Assembly (NCBI GenBank): GCA_017592665.1
Contig: JAGFNW010000039.1
Location: forward strand, 1-64,000
Source of the DNA: Streptosporangiaceae bacterium NEAU-GS5
GTDB lineage: Bacteria; Actinomycetota; Actinomycetes; Streptosporangiales; Streptosporangiaceae
Direction: 5' to 3'
Length of the DNA: 64,000 nucleotides
Part shown: piece by piece, positions 34,977 to 43,683 of the stretch
Numbering within the stretch: position 1 is the stretch's first letter
Layout of the letters: every line of letters starts with the position of its first letter
The notes under the pieces: generated by a model
The model's database searches: none
Seen by the model: the letters and a program-made list of their open reading frames with translations, nothing else
What the model was told of the DNA's origin: nothing
Translations under genes and position numbers: made by a program

Positions 34977-35756
34977 ATGGACACACCCGCGTATTTGACG
35001 GCCGTTGTGGAGCAGACGAGCACGTTCGCCGATTGGGTGCACGGGCGGGATGCGGCGACCCCGGTGCCTACCTGCCCCAAGTGGACGCTGGCCGATCTCG
35101 TCGACCATGTCGGCGGAACACAGCGCATGGTGGCGATGCTCGTGGGCGAGCAGATGACCGAACCGAGCAGGGCGTTCGCCGGCTACGTCCCGGGTCCGAC
35201 CGATTCGGGGCAGTGGCGCGCCTGGCTGAGCGACAGCGCGGCCCAGGCGGGACAGGCGTTCGCGTCGGTCACCGATGACACGCCGGTGTGGGATCCGTCG
35301 GGCGGCGCCGCAGGCGTGCTGTTCTGGTCACGTCGCCTGCTAGGCGAGGCTTGCGTGCACCGCGCGGACGCGGCCGTGGCGCTCGGCATGCCGTACGAGC
35401 TGGCGCCGGAGCTTGCCGTCGCGGCCATCGAGGACTGGCTGGGCTCGATGACGTCGCCCGGCTATTGGGAGAACAGGCCGGGCTTCGCCGATGCGATGCG
35501 CGGGAGCGGTCAGACTCTGCATTTCCACGCGACCGACGCGCCCGGCGAGTGGGTGGCTCGGCGAGAACCCGACATGGTCGTCCTGGAGCGCACGCACACC
35601 AAGGCCGACGTCGCGGTACGCGGGCCGGCCGCCGACATCCTGCTCGTGATCAGCAGGCGTCGCGCACTGGAAGCGGCTCCTGCGCTGGAAGTGCATGGGG
35701 ATCGGGCGCTGCTCCACCACTGGATCGACCACATGGACTGGGTCACCAACGGCTGA
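34977..35756 (+). CDS. maleylpyruvate isomerase-family mycothiol-dependent enzyme
   Basis: The 259-residue protein has an N-terminal DinB-like mycothiol-binding domain ('CPKWTLADLVDHVGGTQRMV', split; 'GEACVHRADA' with the metal-binding His) and a C-terminal SCP2-like region ('DILLVISRRR'). It probably uses mycothiol as a cofactor in isomerisation or detoxification. GGAGG lies ahead of the ATG. Its presence supports an actinobacterial origin. Confidence 0.87.
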   Translation: MDTPAYLTAVVEQTSTFADWVHGRDAATPVPTCPKWTLADLVDHVGGTQRMVAMLVGEQMTEPSRAFAGYVPGPTDSGQWRAWLSDSAAQAGQAFASVTDDTPVWDPSGGAAGVLFWSRRLLGEACVHRADAAVALGMPYELAPELAVAAIEDWLGSMTSPGYWENRPGFADAMRGSGQTLHFHATDAPGEWVARREPDMVVLERTHTKADVAVRGPAADILLVISRRRALEAAPALEVHGDRALLHHWIDHMDWVTNG

Positions 35757-35843
35757 CCCGCACTCTGCGCTTACTGACAGGTCCGCCTGCCGGCCAGTGA
35801 TCCCGGCGTCCTAGGCTGGGATCCTGAACGACAGGAGATCGAC

Positions 35844-36272
35844 ATGAGCGACCGGCTTGACTGGAACGCGAAGGTCGTCGCGGAATTCCGGGCGAACGAG
35901 GGCAGGGTCGGCGGAAACTTCGAGGGTGCTCCGCTGATCCTGCTGCACAACCGCGGCGTCAAAAGCGGCCGGGAGTACGTCAATCCGTTGATGTACCTTC
36001 CGCACGACACCGAGCCCGACGTCATCTACATCTTCGCCACCAAGGGCGGAGCGCCCACCAGCCCGGACTGGTATCGCAACTTGACCGCCGCCGGCACCGG
36101 CAGCGTCGAACGCGGAACCGAGACCTATGAGGTGACCGTCCACGAGCTGACCGGCGCCGAACGCGACCGCGTCTACGCCGAGCAAGCGCGGCGCTATCCA
36201 GGCTTCGCCGAATACGAACGCAAAACCGAGGGAGTGCGCACCATTCCCGTGCTCGAACTCAGGCGAGCGTAG
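35844..36272 (+). CDS. Ddn-type deazaflavin (F420)-dependent nitroreductase-family protein
   Basis: The 142-residue protein has the Ddn fold motifs 'LILLHNRGVKSGREYVNPLMYL', 'ATKGGAPTSPDWYRNL' (each read in parts) and 'RYPGFAEYERKT'. Such enzymes reduce quinones or nitro compounds with F420H2, usually at the membrane face. AGGAG lies ahead of the ATG, and a TAGGCT -10 lies at 35814-35819. It is followed by a stem-loop terminator. Confidence 0.9.
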   Translation: MSDRLDWNAKVVAEFRANEGRVGGNFEGAPLILLHNRGVKSGREYVNPLMYLPHDTEPDVIYIFATKGGAPTSPDWYRNLTAAGTGSVERGTETYEVTVHELTGAERDRVYAEQARRYPGFAEYERKTEGVRTIPVLELRRA

Positions 36273-36311
36273 CCCGACGGCCGGCGAGCCCCTGCCGGCG
36301 TGCCCTTCATA

Positions 36312-36346
36312 GCGCCCGCTGAGGTCGAAGGGACTCCAGCGGGCGC
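36312..36346. terminator. stem-loop between convergent genes
   Basis: GCGCCCGCTG (36312-36321) pairs with CAGCGGGCGC (36337-36346) around a 15-nt loop. It separates the Ddn-type gene from the convergent secreted-protein gene. No U-tract is present. Confidence 0.6.
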
Positions 36347-36366
36347 CAACCCCCGGTCATCGAGCC

Positions 36367-36699
36367 TCAGGCGGTCTCGAGGGTGCCGTCGTACGCCCAG
36401 TAATTGACTGAGCATTGCGCGATCGAATACGGGAGTTGCGGGACGGCAAGCACCCACGGGCCATAGGCCGTCCGGGTGCTCCCGTTTTCCCGGATGCAGT
36501 AGGCGATGGCGCGATATTTGTCGGTGCCGGGCCGGGTCGTCCCGAGGCACCTGCCCTGCCAGCCGGCCCAGTTGTTCCACTGCCCGCTCGAGCAATCAGA
36601 CAGTGCGGCTTGGGCGGCGGTCGCGGGCAGCACCGACGCCGCCAAGACCCCCACCGCCGCGGTAGCCAGCAGGCGTACCGCAATTGAATGTTTCCACAT
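36367..36699 (-). CDS. small secreted Cys/Trp-rich protein
   Basis: From the ATG at 36699 (GGAGGAGG upstream) the 110-residue protein has a signal peptide (residues 1-31, cleavage after AQA). The mature peptide of about 78 residues has four cysteines (SDCSSG, GRCLGT, AYCIRE, AQCSVN) and many Trp/Tyr, predicted to form two disulphides. No family is recognised. It may be an exported effector or surface peptide. Confidence 0.75.
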   Translation of the reverse strand: MWKHSIAVRLLATAAVGVLAASVLPATAAQAALSDCSSGQWNNWAGWQGRCLGTTRPGTDKYRAIAYCIRENGSTRTAYGPWVLAVPQLPYSIAQCSVNYWAYDGTLETA

Positions 36700-36814
36700 C
36701 TTCGCGACCTCCTCCGATCCCGAATGCCGCCCGGACTCGGGCACTACATCGCTGATGGTCCGCGACGGGCCGACATTCTTCGTACATTCGCCCATCGGCC
36801 CAGATCGCGCGGTT

Positions 36815-36958
36815 TCAGGGTTGCTGCACCGTGGCCAGCAGTTCGTCGAGCACGGGCTGGCCGGGCGGCGGCGTGATGGGCTGGCCGGCCATGTCGCGGA
36901 CCCGGTCGAAGGCGTCGTGGATGGCGTGGCCGGTCAGCACCGGACCGTGGGCGGTCAC
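36815..36958 (-). pseudogene. C-terminal remnant of an MBL-fold metallohydrolase
   Basis: A 47-codon frame (GTG at 36958) reads 'HGPVLTGHAIHDAFDRVR' and ends 'PVLDELLATVQQP'. This looks like the last segment of a beta-lactamase-fold hydrolase, where HGPV supplies a metal-ligand histidine. The GTG overlaps the stop of the upstream fusion gene (GTGA). Only the tail is present, so the rest was probably deleted when the fusion gene took its place. It could instead be translated as a short peptide. Confidence 0.5.
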
Positions 36959-39093
36959 AGGAGTTCGGCGAGAAGCGCCGCCGCACGGGCCGCACCGTCT
37001 GCGGCGACCGGGCGATAGGCAACCTCACGCCCGATTTCGGCGGCGATCGCCTCGGCCAGCGCATCGGGGTCGATCTCGTCGTAGTCCATCCGGCGCCCGG
37101 CCCCGTAGCGCCGCAGCCGGTGCGCGACGTGGAAGCTCTGCTCGAAGTGGTGGCGCAGGGGCACGTAGATGAACGGCCTGCCGGTCGCGGTCAGCTCCAT
37201 GCAGGTGGTCAGGCCGCCCTGGACTATCGCGAGATCGCAGGCGGCCAGATGCCGGTGCAGCCCGGGGACGTACGCGTGGACCTCAAGCCCCGGCGCGCTC
37301 GGGAGGGAGCCGGGATCGATGCGGGGCCCGGCCACGACCACCATGCGCAGCCCGGGCACCAGCCGCGCCGCCGTCGGGAACGCGGCCACCACCCGCTGGA
37401 GGAGATCCTCGCCGATGCCCGAGCCGCCCACGGTCACCACGCAGACCCGCTCGTCCGGGTGGTAGCCGAGCTCGGCGCGGAGCGCCGCCCGGTCGGCGTA
37501 TTCCGCCGGGTCGAAGCCGGTGACGTAGCCGGCGAAGTCGTAGTGCTCCTCGGTCCAGTCGCGGATCAGCGGGAGGTCGCGGCCGAACCGGTCGGCCACG
37601 ATGTCGTCCGGATCGCCGACGAAGACGGCGCGGTCGCGAAGGCGCGGATGGCGCGTGATGTGACCGATCATCTCGGCGTTGTAGTCCGCCGCGACCAACG
37701 CCTCGCGCTCACCGCCGTCGGCGAACGGCAGATAGCCGACGAAGTCGGTCATCCACGCGTACGGGAACCGCTTGAGCCCGGGGTTCTCGTGAAGGAAGTG
37801 GTCGACCTCCCACGCCTCGTCGGCGACCACCAGGTCGTACGGCTCGGCGTCGACGATGTCGTGGAAGACCATGAAGTTCGACACGAGGATTTCGTCCATC
37901 CGGCGCACCGCCTGGAAGCAGTGCAGGTCGTGCTCGGCCGCTTCGCTCTGGAAGTGCGCGGACTCGTTGACCAGCCATCGGCTCGCCGGGTGCACCCGCT
38001 CGCCGGCGTCGGCCAGCATGCGGGTCACCGGATCCTGGGTGAGCCAGTCGATCTCCAGGTCCGGGTGGCGTCCGCGCAGTTCCCGGGCGATGGCGAGGTC
38101 GCGGCGGGCGTGCCCGAGACCAATGGGCGAGCTGAGATAAAGGACGCGCTTACGGCGCCGGTCCGGGCGGCGCGCCCTCCGCGACGCCTCCGCCGCCGCC
38201 GGTCGTACCCGCTCGACGAAGTCGCGGATCAGCAGGTTCACCGGGACGGGGTGGCGGGCATGCGGGCTGTGGCCGGAGTCCTCCAGCACGACGAGCTCTC
38301 CGCCGGTCCGGGCGACGAGATCCTCGCTCCGCGCGACCGGGATGATCACGTCCTGCCGTCCGTGGATGGCCAGCACCGGGGCGGTGATCCGCGCACACCA
38401 GGACCGCACCATCTCCGGCGTCGGCGGAGGCGCCTGGCTGTCGGCCACCAGCACGGCCGGGCTCGTCTCCAGCGCCCAGCCGACGCAGTCTTCGATCCCC
38501 TTGGTCGAGTGGGCCTCGGTGAAGCACTGACCGAAGAAGAACCACAGGAAGTCCTCGTAGTTCGTGAGCCAATAGTCGGGATCCCACTTCACCCAGTGGG
38601 TCCACGGGTCCACCCCGCCGTGCGGCACCAGGGACGCCGGGAGGTCCGCCGGCCGCAACCCCTCCTCCTCCCCGTGCCCCGTGTCGTCGTCGAAGTCGAG
38701 GGCGGGGCCGATGGTGACCATGCCGAGAACTCGAGAGCCGTGCTCGGCGGCAAGCGCGGCCGCCCAGAGGGCGCCCCGGGACAGGCCGACCACCACCGCC
38801 TGATCGGTCCCCGTCGCGTCGAGGACGGCCACCGCGTAGGCGATCTGGGCGTCCGTCCCGTACGCCTCCGGGGTGAGCGGCCGGTCCGACCGGCCGTTGC
38901 CGGGCCCGTCGTAGGTGATCACCCGATAGCGCCGGGCCAGGTAGGAGACCTGCATCTTCCATAACCGCTTGTGCACGACGGTCCAGGTGGGGAGTAGCAG
39001 GATGGCCGGGCCGTCGGAGCCGCGCACCTCGTAGTGAATCTTCACGCCGAGGTGCTCGATGAAGCCCTCCGCGTCCGGCAGTCTCGCCTGCAT
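36955..39093 (-). CDS. alpha/beta hydrolase-glycosyltransferase fusion protein
   Basis: The 712-residue protein starts at the ATG at 39093 (GGAGGAGACC upstream). Residues 1-300 form an alpha/beta hydrolase with nucleophile Ser105 (GLSRGA), 'HGRQDVIIPV' and 'DSGHSPHAR'. Residues about 315-712 form a GT-B glycosyltransferase with 'SSPIGLGHARRDLAIA', 'VVTVGGSG' and the nucleotide-sugar site 'VQGGLTTCMELTATGRPFIYVP' (split). A basic linker (RRARRPDRRRKR) joins them. It is cytoplasmic. One module may attach and the other remove an acyl or glycosyl group on a shared small molecule. It is controlled by the divergent TetR gene through two operators. Confidence 0.85.
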   Translation of the reverse strand: MQARLPDAEGFIEHLGVKIHYEVRGSDGPAILLLPTWTVVHKRLWKMQVSYLARRYRVITYDGPGNGRSDRPLTPEAYGTDAQIAYAVAVLDATGTDQAVVVGLSRGALWAAALAAEHGSRVLGMVTIGPALDFDDDTGHGEEEGLRPADLPASLVPHGGVDPWTHWVKWDPDYWLTNYEDFLWFFFGQCFTEAHSTKGIEDCVGWALETSPAVLVADSQAPPPTPEMVRSWCARITAPVLAIHGRQDVIIPVARSEDLVARTGGELVVLEDSGHSPHARHPVPVNLLIRDFVERVRPAAAEASRRARRPDRRRKRVLYLSSPIGLGHARRDLAIARELRGRHPDLEIDWLTQDPVTRMLADAGERVHPASRWLVNESAHFQSEAAEHDLHCFQAVRRMDEILVSNFMVFHDIVDAEPYDLVVADEAWEVDHFLHENPGLKRFPYAWMTDFVGYLPFADGGEREALVAADYNAEMIGHITRHPRLRDRAVFVGDPDDIVADRFGRDLPLIRDWTEEHYDFAGYVTGFDPAEYADRAALRAELGYHPDERVCVVTVGGSGIGEDLLQRVVAAFPTAARLVPGLRMVVVAGPRIDPGSLPSAPGLEVHAYVPGLHRHLAACDLAIVQGGLTTCMELTATGRPFIYVPLRHHFEQSFHVAHRLRRYGAGRRMDYDEIDPDALAEAIAAEIGREVAYRPVAADGAARAAALLAELL

Positions 39094-39129
39094 GGTCTCC
39101 TCCGGGAGGTTTGCGCGATCGATATCGTT

Positions 39130-39177
39130 CGGTCGATCGACCGATATGGGGGAGAGTAACATTCGGTCGACCGACCG
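39130..39177. promoter_or_regulatory. paired TetR operators between fusion gene and TetR gene
   Basis: CGGTCGATCGACCG (39130-39143) is a perfect palindrome. CGGTCGACCGACCG (39164-39177) is a close copy 34 bases away. Both lie between the divergent starts at 39093 and 39189. Confidence 0.65.
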
Positions 39178-39188
39178 ACAATTGCGGC

Positions 39189-39887
39189 ATGACGATGGGC
39201 GCCACTGTGGACGATGAGAGCACGGCCGGACAAGGCACGGGCGACGGAAGCACGCGCCCGGAAAACACGCGCAAGAAGAGCGGCGCGACCATGGAGCGGA
39301 TCCTCGAGGCGGCGCGCGAATGCCTGCTGACCGACGGCTTCAGCGGACTGTCCACCCGTAAGGTGGCCACCGTCGCGGACGTCCCGCTGAGCCAGATCCA
39401 CTACCACTTCGGCGGCAAGCACGGGCTCGTGCTCGCCGTGCTCACCCACGAGAACCGCCGGCTGCTGGCCCGGCAGAAGCGGATGTACAGCGCGGACACC
39501 CCCCTGTGGCAGCGCTACGACCAGGCGTGCGACCTGCTCGAGGAGGACCTCGAGTCCGGCTACGTCCGGGTCCTGCAGGAGATGATCGCCGCCGGCTGGT
39601 CGGACCGCGAGCTGGCCGGTCAGGTGCTCACCATGCTCCGGTCCTGGCTCGACGTGCTCCAGCAGGTCGCCCGTGAGGCGCAGGCCCGGCTCGCCCCGGC
39701 CGCGCCCTTCCCCGCCGCCGACATCGCGGGTCTCATCGGTCTCGCCTTCCTCGGCGGCGAGGTCATCCTCCTGCTCGACGACCCCCAGTGGAACCGCGAG
39801 GTCAGGACCCAGCTCCGCAGCCTCACGGGCCTCATCCGCACGCTGGAGGAAGCCGCCCTCGGGCAAGGCCACCTCGAGGAGACCTGA
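39189..39887 (+). CDS. TetR-family regulator
   Basis: The 232-residue protein has a low-complexity N-terminal tail of about 30 residues, then a TetR HTH ('GFSGLSTRKVATVADVPLSQIHYHFGGKHGLV', read in parts). The C-terminal helical domain is of the PF17940/BetI-like sort. It is divergent from the hydrolase-glycosyltransferase fusion, with two matching palindromes between them, so it is the likely repressor. ATG codons at 39189 and 39195 are both possible. Confidence 0.9.
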   Translation: MTMGATVDDESTAGQGTGDGSTRPENTRKKSGATMERILEAARECLLTDGFSGLSTRKVATVADVPLSQIHYHFGGKHGLVLAVLTHENRRLLARQKRMYSADTPLWQRYDQACDLLEEDLESGYVRVLQEMIAAGWSDRELAGQVLTMLRSWLDVLQQVAREAQARLAPAAPFPAADIAGLIGLAFLGGEVILLLDDPQWNREVRTQLRSLTGLIRTLEEAALGQGHLEET

Positions 39888-40265
39888 TCGGCCCCGGGGC
39901 TCCTCACGGCGGTCAGGAAATCAACGGCGACGCCGTGTGTCGCATCAGACGGTGGGTATACCGCCCGGCGACCCACAAAGTGGGGGTGGTCGAGTGGACT
40001 CCCGCCCTTCGGCGGAGGCCCACGGCCCGATCGGGGATCTGCGGGTCGCCTGAGGCGTTATGCGGTTTCGCGTTGGATGCGAGGCCCTGGCGCGCCGGCT
40101 GAGGCCCTCTATGACCTGTGGCACGGACGAGCATGATGCCGAAGATCCGTTGTAGCCCGGGCCGAATCGACCGCGCCGTGGCGGCCGAGCCGCCGCTGCC
40201 TGCGGCGCACCCAGGACCAGGGCAGTGCCGTCCGTTCCAGAGCCGGTCTGAGAAAGGCATCCATC
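39888..40265. other. 378-bp gap with no supported gene
   Basis: Open frames on both strands here have no recognisable domain, and their residue composition looks like GC noise. GAAAGG, eight bases before 40266, is the amidase ribosome site. I see no clear promoter, repeat or RNA. Loss of a former gene is possible. Confidence 0.5.
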
Positions 40266-41672
40266 ATGAGCACTGATCTCAACCATTGCGACGCGACCGA
40301 ACTCGCCGAGCTGATCCGCATGGGAAAGGTTTCCTCCGTTGAGGTGGTCCAGGCGCACCTGGCCCGCATCGAGGCCGCCGACTCGAGGATCAACGCCGTC
40401 GTCACGCTTGCCGACGGCGCGCTGGACGCCGCGAGGGCGGCCGACGAGGAGCTCGCGGCGGACGCGGAGGTGGGGCCGCTCCACGGCGTGCCCTTCACGG
40501 CCAAGGACTCGTTCGACACGGCCGGCGTGCCCACCCAGCGAGGTTCGCCGATCTTCGCGGGGCGTGTCCCGGACACGGACGCCACCAGCGTGGCGCGTTT
40601 GAAGGGCGCAGGTGCGATCCTCCTGGCGAAGACCAATCTTCCGGAATTCGCATACTGGATCGAGTCCGACAACCTTCTGACGGGCCGGACGAACAACCCC
40701 TGGGATCTCGACCGCAGCTCCGGCGGTTCGAGCGGCGGCGAGTCCGCGGCGATCGCAGCTGGGATGTCGCCGCTCGGTCTGGCAAGCGACCTGTCCATCT
40801 CGGTGCGCGGTCCGGCGGCCGACACCGGCGTCGCGGCCATCAAACCGACGCACGGGCGCATCCCGATGACGGGGGTCTGGCCACGGGAGCCGCGCCGCGA
40901 CTGGCATGTCGGTCCCATGGCCCGCACCATCCGCGACCTCGCCCTGGCGTACTCGATCCTGGCCGGTCCTGACGGCGCCGACGGCTACGCCACCGTCCCG
41001 CGCGCGTTCGACGCCGGCCTGGGCGCCTCGCCGGACCGGCCCGTCCGCGTCGGCTGGCTGGTCGACTCGGGTCTCGGTCCGATCGACGCAGAGGTCGGGG
41101 CGACCGTACGGGAGGCCGCCGACGCCCTGCGGGGAGCGGGGGTCCAGGTCGAATCCGTGGACATCCCGGCTCTTGAGCGTGACAACCCTCTCGAGCTGTT
41201 CACCCGGCAGCACGTCATGGAGATGAAACCGGCGTTCCGGGAAATCACCGCCGGTCACGAGGACCAGATGTTCACGTACTCCAGGTCCATGCTCGCCGCG
41301 CCCGACACGTCCGTGCAGGACTACGTCCAGGCCGAGCAGGGCATCGAGCGGCTTCGGGACGGTTTCGCGGACTACTTCCAGCGCTACGACGCACTGCTGC
41401 TCCCGGTGACGGCGATACCCGCGCACGAGCACGGGCTTACCCAGTTCACCCTCGACGGCCGGACGGTCGACGCTTTCCACGTGATGACGGCGACCGTCCC
41501 GTTCAACCTGACCGGGCTCCCGGCCCTGGCCATGCGGTTCGGCACGAGCAGCGAGAGCATGCCCATCGCGGTGCAGCTGGCGGCCGGCTGGCACGCGGAG
41601 TCGACGATCTTCTACCTCGCCTCGCTGCTGGAGTCACTGAGCCCGGTCCGCGACCAGCACCCGGCCCTCTGA
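40266..41672 (+). CDS. amidase-signature-family hydrolase
   Basis: The 468-residue protein has the Ser-cisSer-Lys arrangement: Lys80 in 'PFTAKDSFDT', the serine-rich 'RSSGGSSGGESAAIAAG' and the nucleophile Ser in 'ASDLSISVRGPAADTG'. In most members that last motif reads GSDxGGSxR, so the two glycines before the nucleophile are altered here (S-I). It should hydrolyse a small amide or act as an amidotransferase subunit-like enzyme. It appears monocistronic and is convergent with the HxlR gene. Confidence 0.88.
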   Translation: MSTDLNHCDATELAELIRMGKVSSVEVVQAHLARIEAADSRINAVVTLADGALDAARAADEELAADAEVGPLHGVPFTAKDSFDTAGVPTQRGSPIFAGRVPDTDATSVARLKGAGAILLAKTNLPEFAYWIESDNLLTGRTNNPWDLDRSSGGSSGGESAAIAAGMSPLGLASDLSISVRGPAADTGVAAIKPTHGRIPMTGVWPREPRRDWHVGPMARTIRDLALAYSILAGPDGADGYATVPRAFDAGLGASPDRPVRVGWLVDSGLGPIDAEVGATVREAADALRGAGVQVESVDIPALERDNPLELFTRQHVMEMKPAFREITAGHEDQMFTYSRSMLAAPDTSVQDYVQAEQGIERLRDGFADYFQRYDALLLPVTAIPAHEHGLTQFTLDGRTVDAFHVMTATVPFNLTGLPALAMRFGTSSESMPIAVQLAAGWHAESTIFYLASLLESLSPVRDQHPAL

Positions 41673-41694
41673 CGGGCCCGGATGGGCTCTGGGG

Positions 41695-42192
41695 TCAGGT
41701 GTCGGTGTCGATCGGGCCGGCCAGGCTGATCGGGTCGGGGGAGAGCCAGGGGCGCACCCATGCCTCGTCCTCGCGCCGGACGATCTCGCCGCAGCCGTCA
41801 CACACCTTGCCCGGGGTGGTGACCTGGCCGCACCGCTGGTGGATCACCCGCATCGAGCCGGCCGGCTCGGCCGGCTCGGTGTGCTTGTCGCCCCAGACGG
41901 CCAGGGCGTGCAGCACCGGCAGCATGTCGGCCCCCGCGGTCGTGAGCCGGTATTCCTGCCGGGTGCGCCCCCCGTCACGGTAGGGCACCCGCGCGAGCAG
42001 GCCGGCCTCGACCAGCCGGGCCAGCCTGTTGGACAGGATGTTGTCGGCGATGCCGAGCTCCGCGCGGAAGGCGTCGAAGCGGGTGGTGCCCAGGTTGGCG
42101 TTACGCAGGATGAGCAGCGTCCACCGCTCGCCCATCAAGCCGACGGCGCGGCCGATCGGGCAGGGAACGGACGCCTGCGACGCTGTTGTCAC
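41695..42192 (-). CDS. HxlR-family regulator with Zn-ribbon-like tail
   Basis: The GTG at 42192, with AAGGAGG five bases upstream, gives a 165-residue protein. Its HxlR winged helix opens with the redox-type cysteine in 'CPIGRAVGLMGERWTLLILR', and 'ILSNRLARLVEAGLL' follows. The C-terminal extension has four cysteines in 'QRCGQ..KVCDGCG', probably a small zinc knuckle. It is divergent from the DUF302 gene, with an HxlR-type palindrome between them. Confidence 0.87.
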   Translation of the reverse strand: MTTASQASVPCPIGRAVGLMGERWTLLILRNANLGTTRFDAFRAELGIADNILSNRLARLVEAGLLARVPYRDGGRTRQEYRLTTAGADMLPVLHALAVWGDKHTEPAEPAGSMRVIHQRCGQVTTPGKVCDGCGEIVRREDEAWVRPWLSPDPISLAGPIDTDT

Positions 42193-42220
42193 ATCGGCCT
42201 CCTTCCGTCCCCGAACGCTG

Positions 42221-42237
42221 GCTTGCATTTAGCAAGT
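42221..42237. promoter_or_regulatory. HxlR-type palindrome
   Basis: CTTGC-ATTTA-GCAAG (arms 42222-42226 and 42232-42236) lies between the HxlR start (42192) and the DUF302 start (42273). A further CAAGC half-site is at 42240. Confidence 0.6.
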
Positions 42238-42272
42238 AACAAGCATAGCGTCACATGTAGGGGGGAATCACC

Positions 42273-42827
42273 ATGACGGCCATTCACACCCATCCTGTCC
42301 AGGACGTCGCGCGCGAGGTCCATCGGTTGACCGTGGACACGGGCATGCCGTTCGCGGCCTTCCGGGAGAGATATGAGCAGGCGGTCCCACCGCTCGACAT
42401 GGCGGAATACGAACGGCTGAGCCTTTCCGGCGCCGACTGGGCCGCCGTCCTGCGAACCGTCGCGGAGAACGCGCCCCACGGCTTCATGATCTTCTGGAGC
42501 CTGGACAACTCGGCGATCATGCAGGGATCCGGCGACCGATGGCACAGCGTGCAATATCTGATGGGCAACCAGACCATCGCCCAGCGGATGTTCCACCACG
42601 ATCCCGGTGTCCTGCTCTACGCGCCTCTGCGCACCACGATCTACGAGGACGCCCACGGGGTGACGCGCTTCTCCTTCGATCAGCCGAGCGCGCAGTTCGC
42701 CTCCTTCGGCGATCCCGAGATAGCGGCCGTCGGCGTCGAACTCGACCGGAAGGTCGCCGCCCTCCTCGGCCACCTCGGCGTGCCCGTGCCGGAACGGCTC
42801 GTCCCGGCGGACGCCCGTACGAGGTAG
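42273..42827 (+). CDS. DUF302-domain protein
   Basis: The 184-residue protein matches actinobacterial DUF302 members in its second half ('YLMGNQTIAQRMFHHDPGVLLYAPL', 'DQPSAQFASFGDPEIAAVG', read in parts). It has no signal peptide. The function is unknown; the family is often placed next to redox-responsive regulators. GTAGGGGGG precedes the ATG. It is probably the target of the divergent HxlR protein. Confidence 0.85.
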   Translation: MTAIHTHPVQDVAREVHRLTVDTGMPFAAFRERYEQAVPPLDMAEYERLSLSGADWAAVLRTVAENAPHGFMIFWSLDNSAIMQGSGDRWHSVQYLMGNQTIAQRMFHHDPGVLLYAPLRTTIYEDAHGVTRFSFDQPSAQFASFGDPEIAAVGVELDRKVAALLGHLGVPVPERLVPADARTR

Positions 42828-42927
42828 AGGGAAGCCCTTCCTGATGTCCGAGATCGACTGGTAGCCCGACCTCGATGAACTGCATATATACGGGTGTCTA
42901 TACGGGGTCGTCCTAGCGTGATCCATC

Positions 42928-43683
42928 GTGAAACGAACCTTCACCCTCATCGCCAGCGCTTCGGTCGTGCTGTCCGGTCTTACCGGTCCAGCGCACGCCT
43001 ATCCGGTCAAGGGCACCAAGCTGACCGCGAACGCCCTGTACGGGTCCGGCGTGCTCGACACCTCCGAATGCCCCGAAAAGCCGATCAAGAAGAACAGTGT
43101 CCCCGTCGCGAAGGTCTACCTCAAAGCGGTGTTGGCCTGCCTCAACGGCGCCTGGTCGGCGCAGCTCGAGAAGTCCGGCCAGGCCTTCTCCAAGCCCCAT
43201 CTCAAACTCGTGACCAAGAACCCGAAGAGGTTCTGCGGCGAGAAATGGGAGAGCATCTACGGTTACTGCTATTCGACCCAGACGATGTTGTTCGTCCTGG
43301 ACCATCGGCTCCTGAAGTACCCGGAGGATCTTTACAACTTCTACGCCGTCGCCTCCGTCTACGGCGATCACGTGCAGTATCTGACCGGGGTGACGAAGGC
43401 CTACCTCAAGCTTCCGGAGCGCAACAAGGCGGAGGGCCTCGAGCAAGGCCGCAGGCTCACCCTGCAGGCCGCCTGCTATGCGAGCGTCTTCATCGGCAGC
43501 GCGTACGGCTCCCTCGACCGTACTGACCACGACTGGACCGTGCTGGTCGGCGACGTCAAGCTCGAAGCCGTCAACTGGTTCGGCACGAAGACGAACATCG
43601 CCTACTGGATGAACCGCGGCTTCACGAGCCACGACCCAGGCTCATGCAACACCTGGACCGCTCCTTCCAAACGCGTCGCCTGA
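42928..43683 (+). CDS. secreted, degenerate neutral-zinc-metallopeptidase-like protein
   Basis: The GTG at 42928 is eight bases after a TAGCGT -10 (42914-42919), so it is probably leaderless. The 251-residue protein has a signal peptide ending near AHA. Its fold resembles the YpfJ/PF04228 neutral zinc metallopeptidases ('FCGEKWESIYGYCYSTQTMLFV', split). At the active site, where active members have HEYGHHVQ, this protein reads SVYGDHVQ, so both HExxH histidines and the glutamate are lost. It is probably not a peptidase. It overlaps the convergent MFS gene by 42 bases. Confidence 0.75.
   Translation: MKRTFTLIASASVVLSGLTGPAHAYPVKGTKLTANALYGSGVLDTSECPEKPIKKNSVPVAKVYLKAVLACLNGAWSAQLEKSGQAFSKPHLKLVTKNPKRFCGEKWESIYGYCYSTQTMLFVLDHRLLKYPEDLYNFYAVASVYGDHVQYLTGVTKAYLKLPERNKAEGLEQGRRLTLQAACYASVFIGSAYGSLDRTDHDWTVLVGDVKLEAVNWFGTKTNIAYWMNRGFTSHDPGSCNTWTAPSKRVA

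Noticed and set aside
37120..38964. Plus-strand 614-codon frame opposite the hydrolase-glycosyltransferase gene
   Set aside because: It has no motifs. The minus-strand gene has both catalytic modules.
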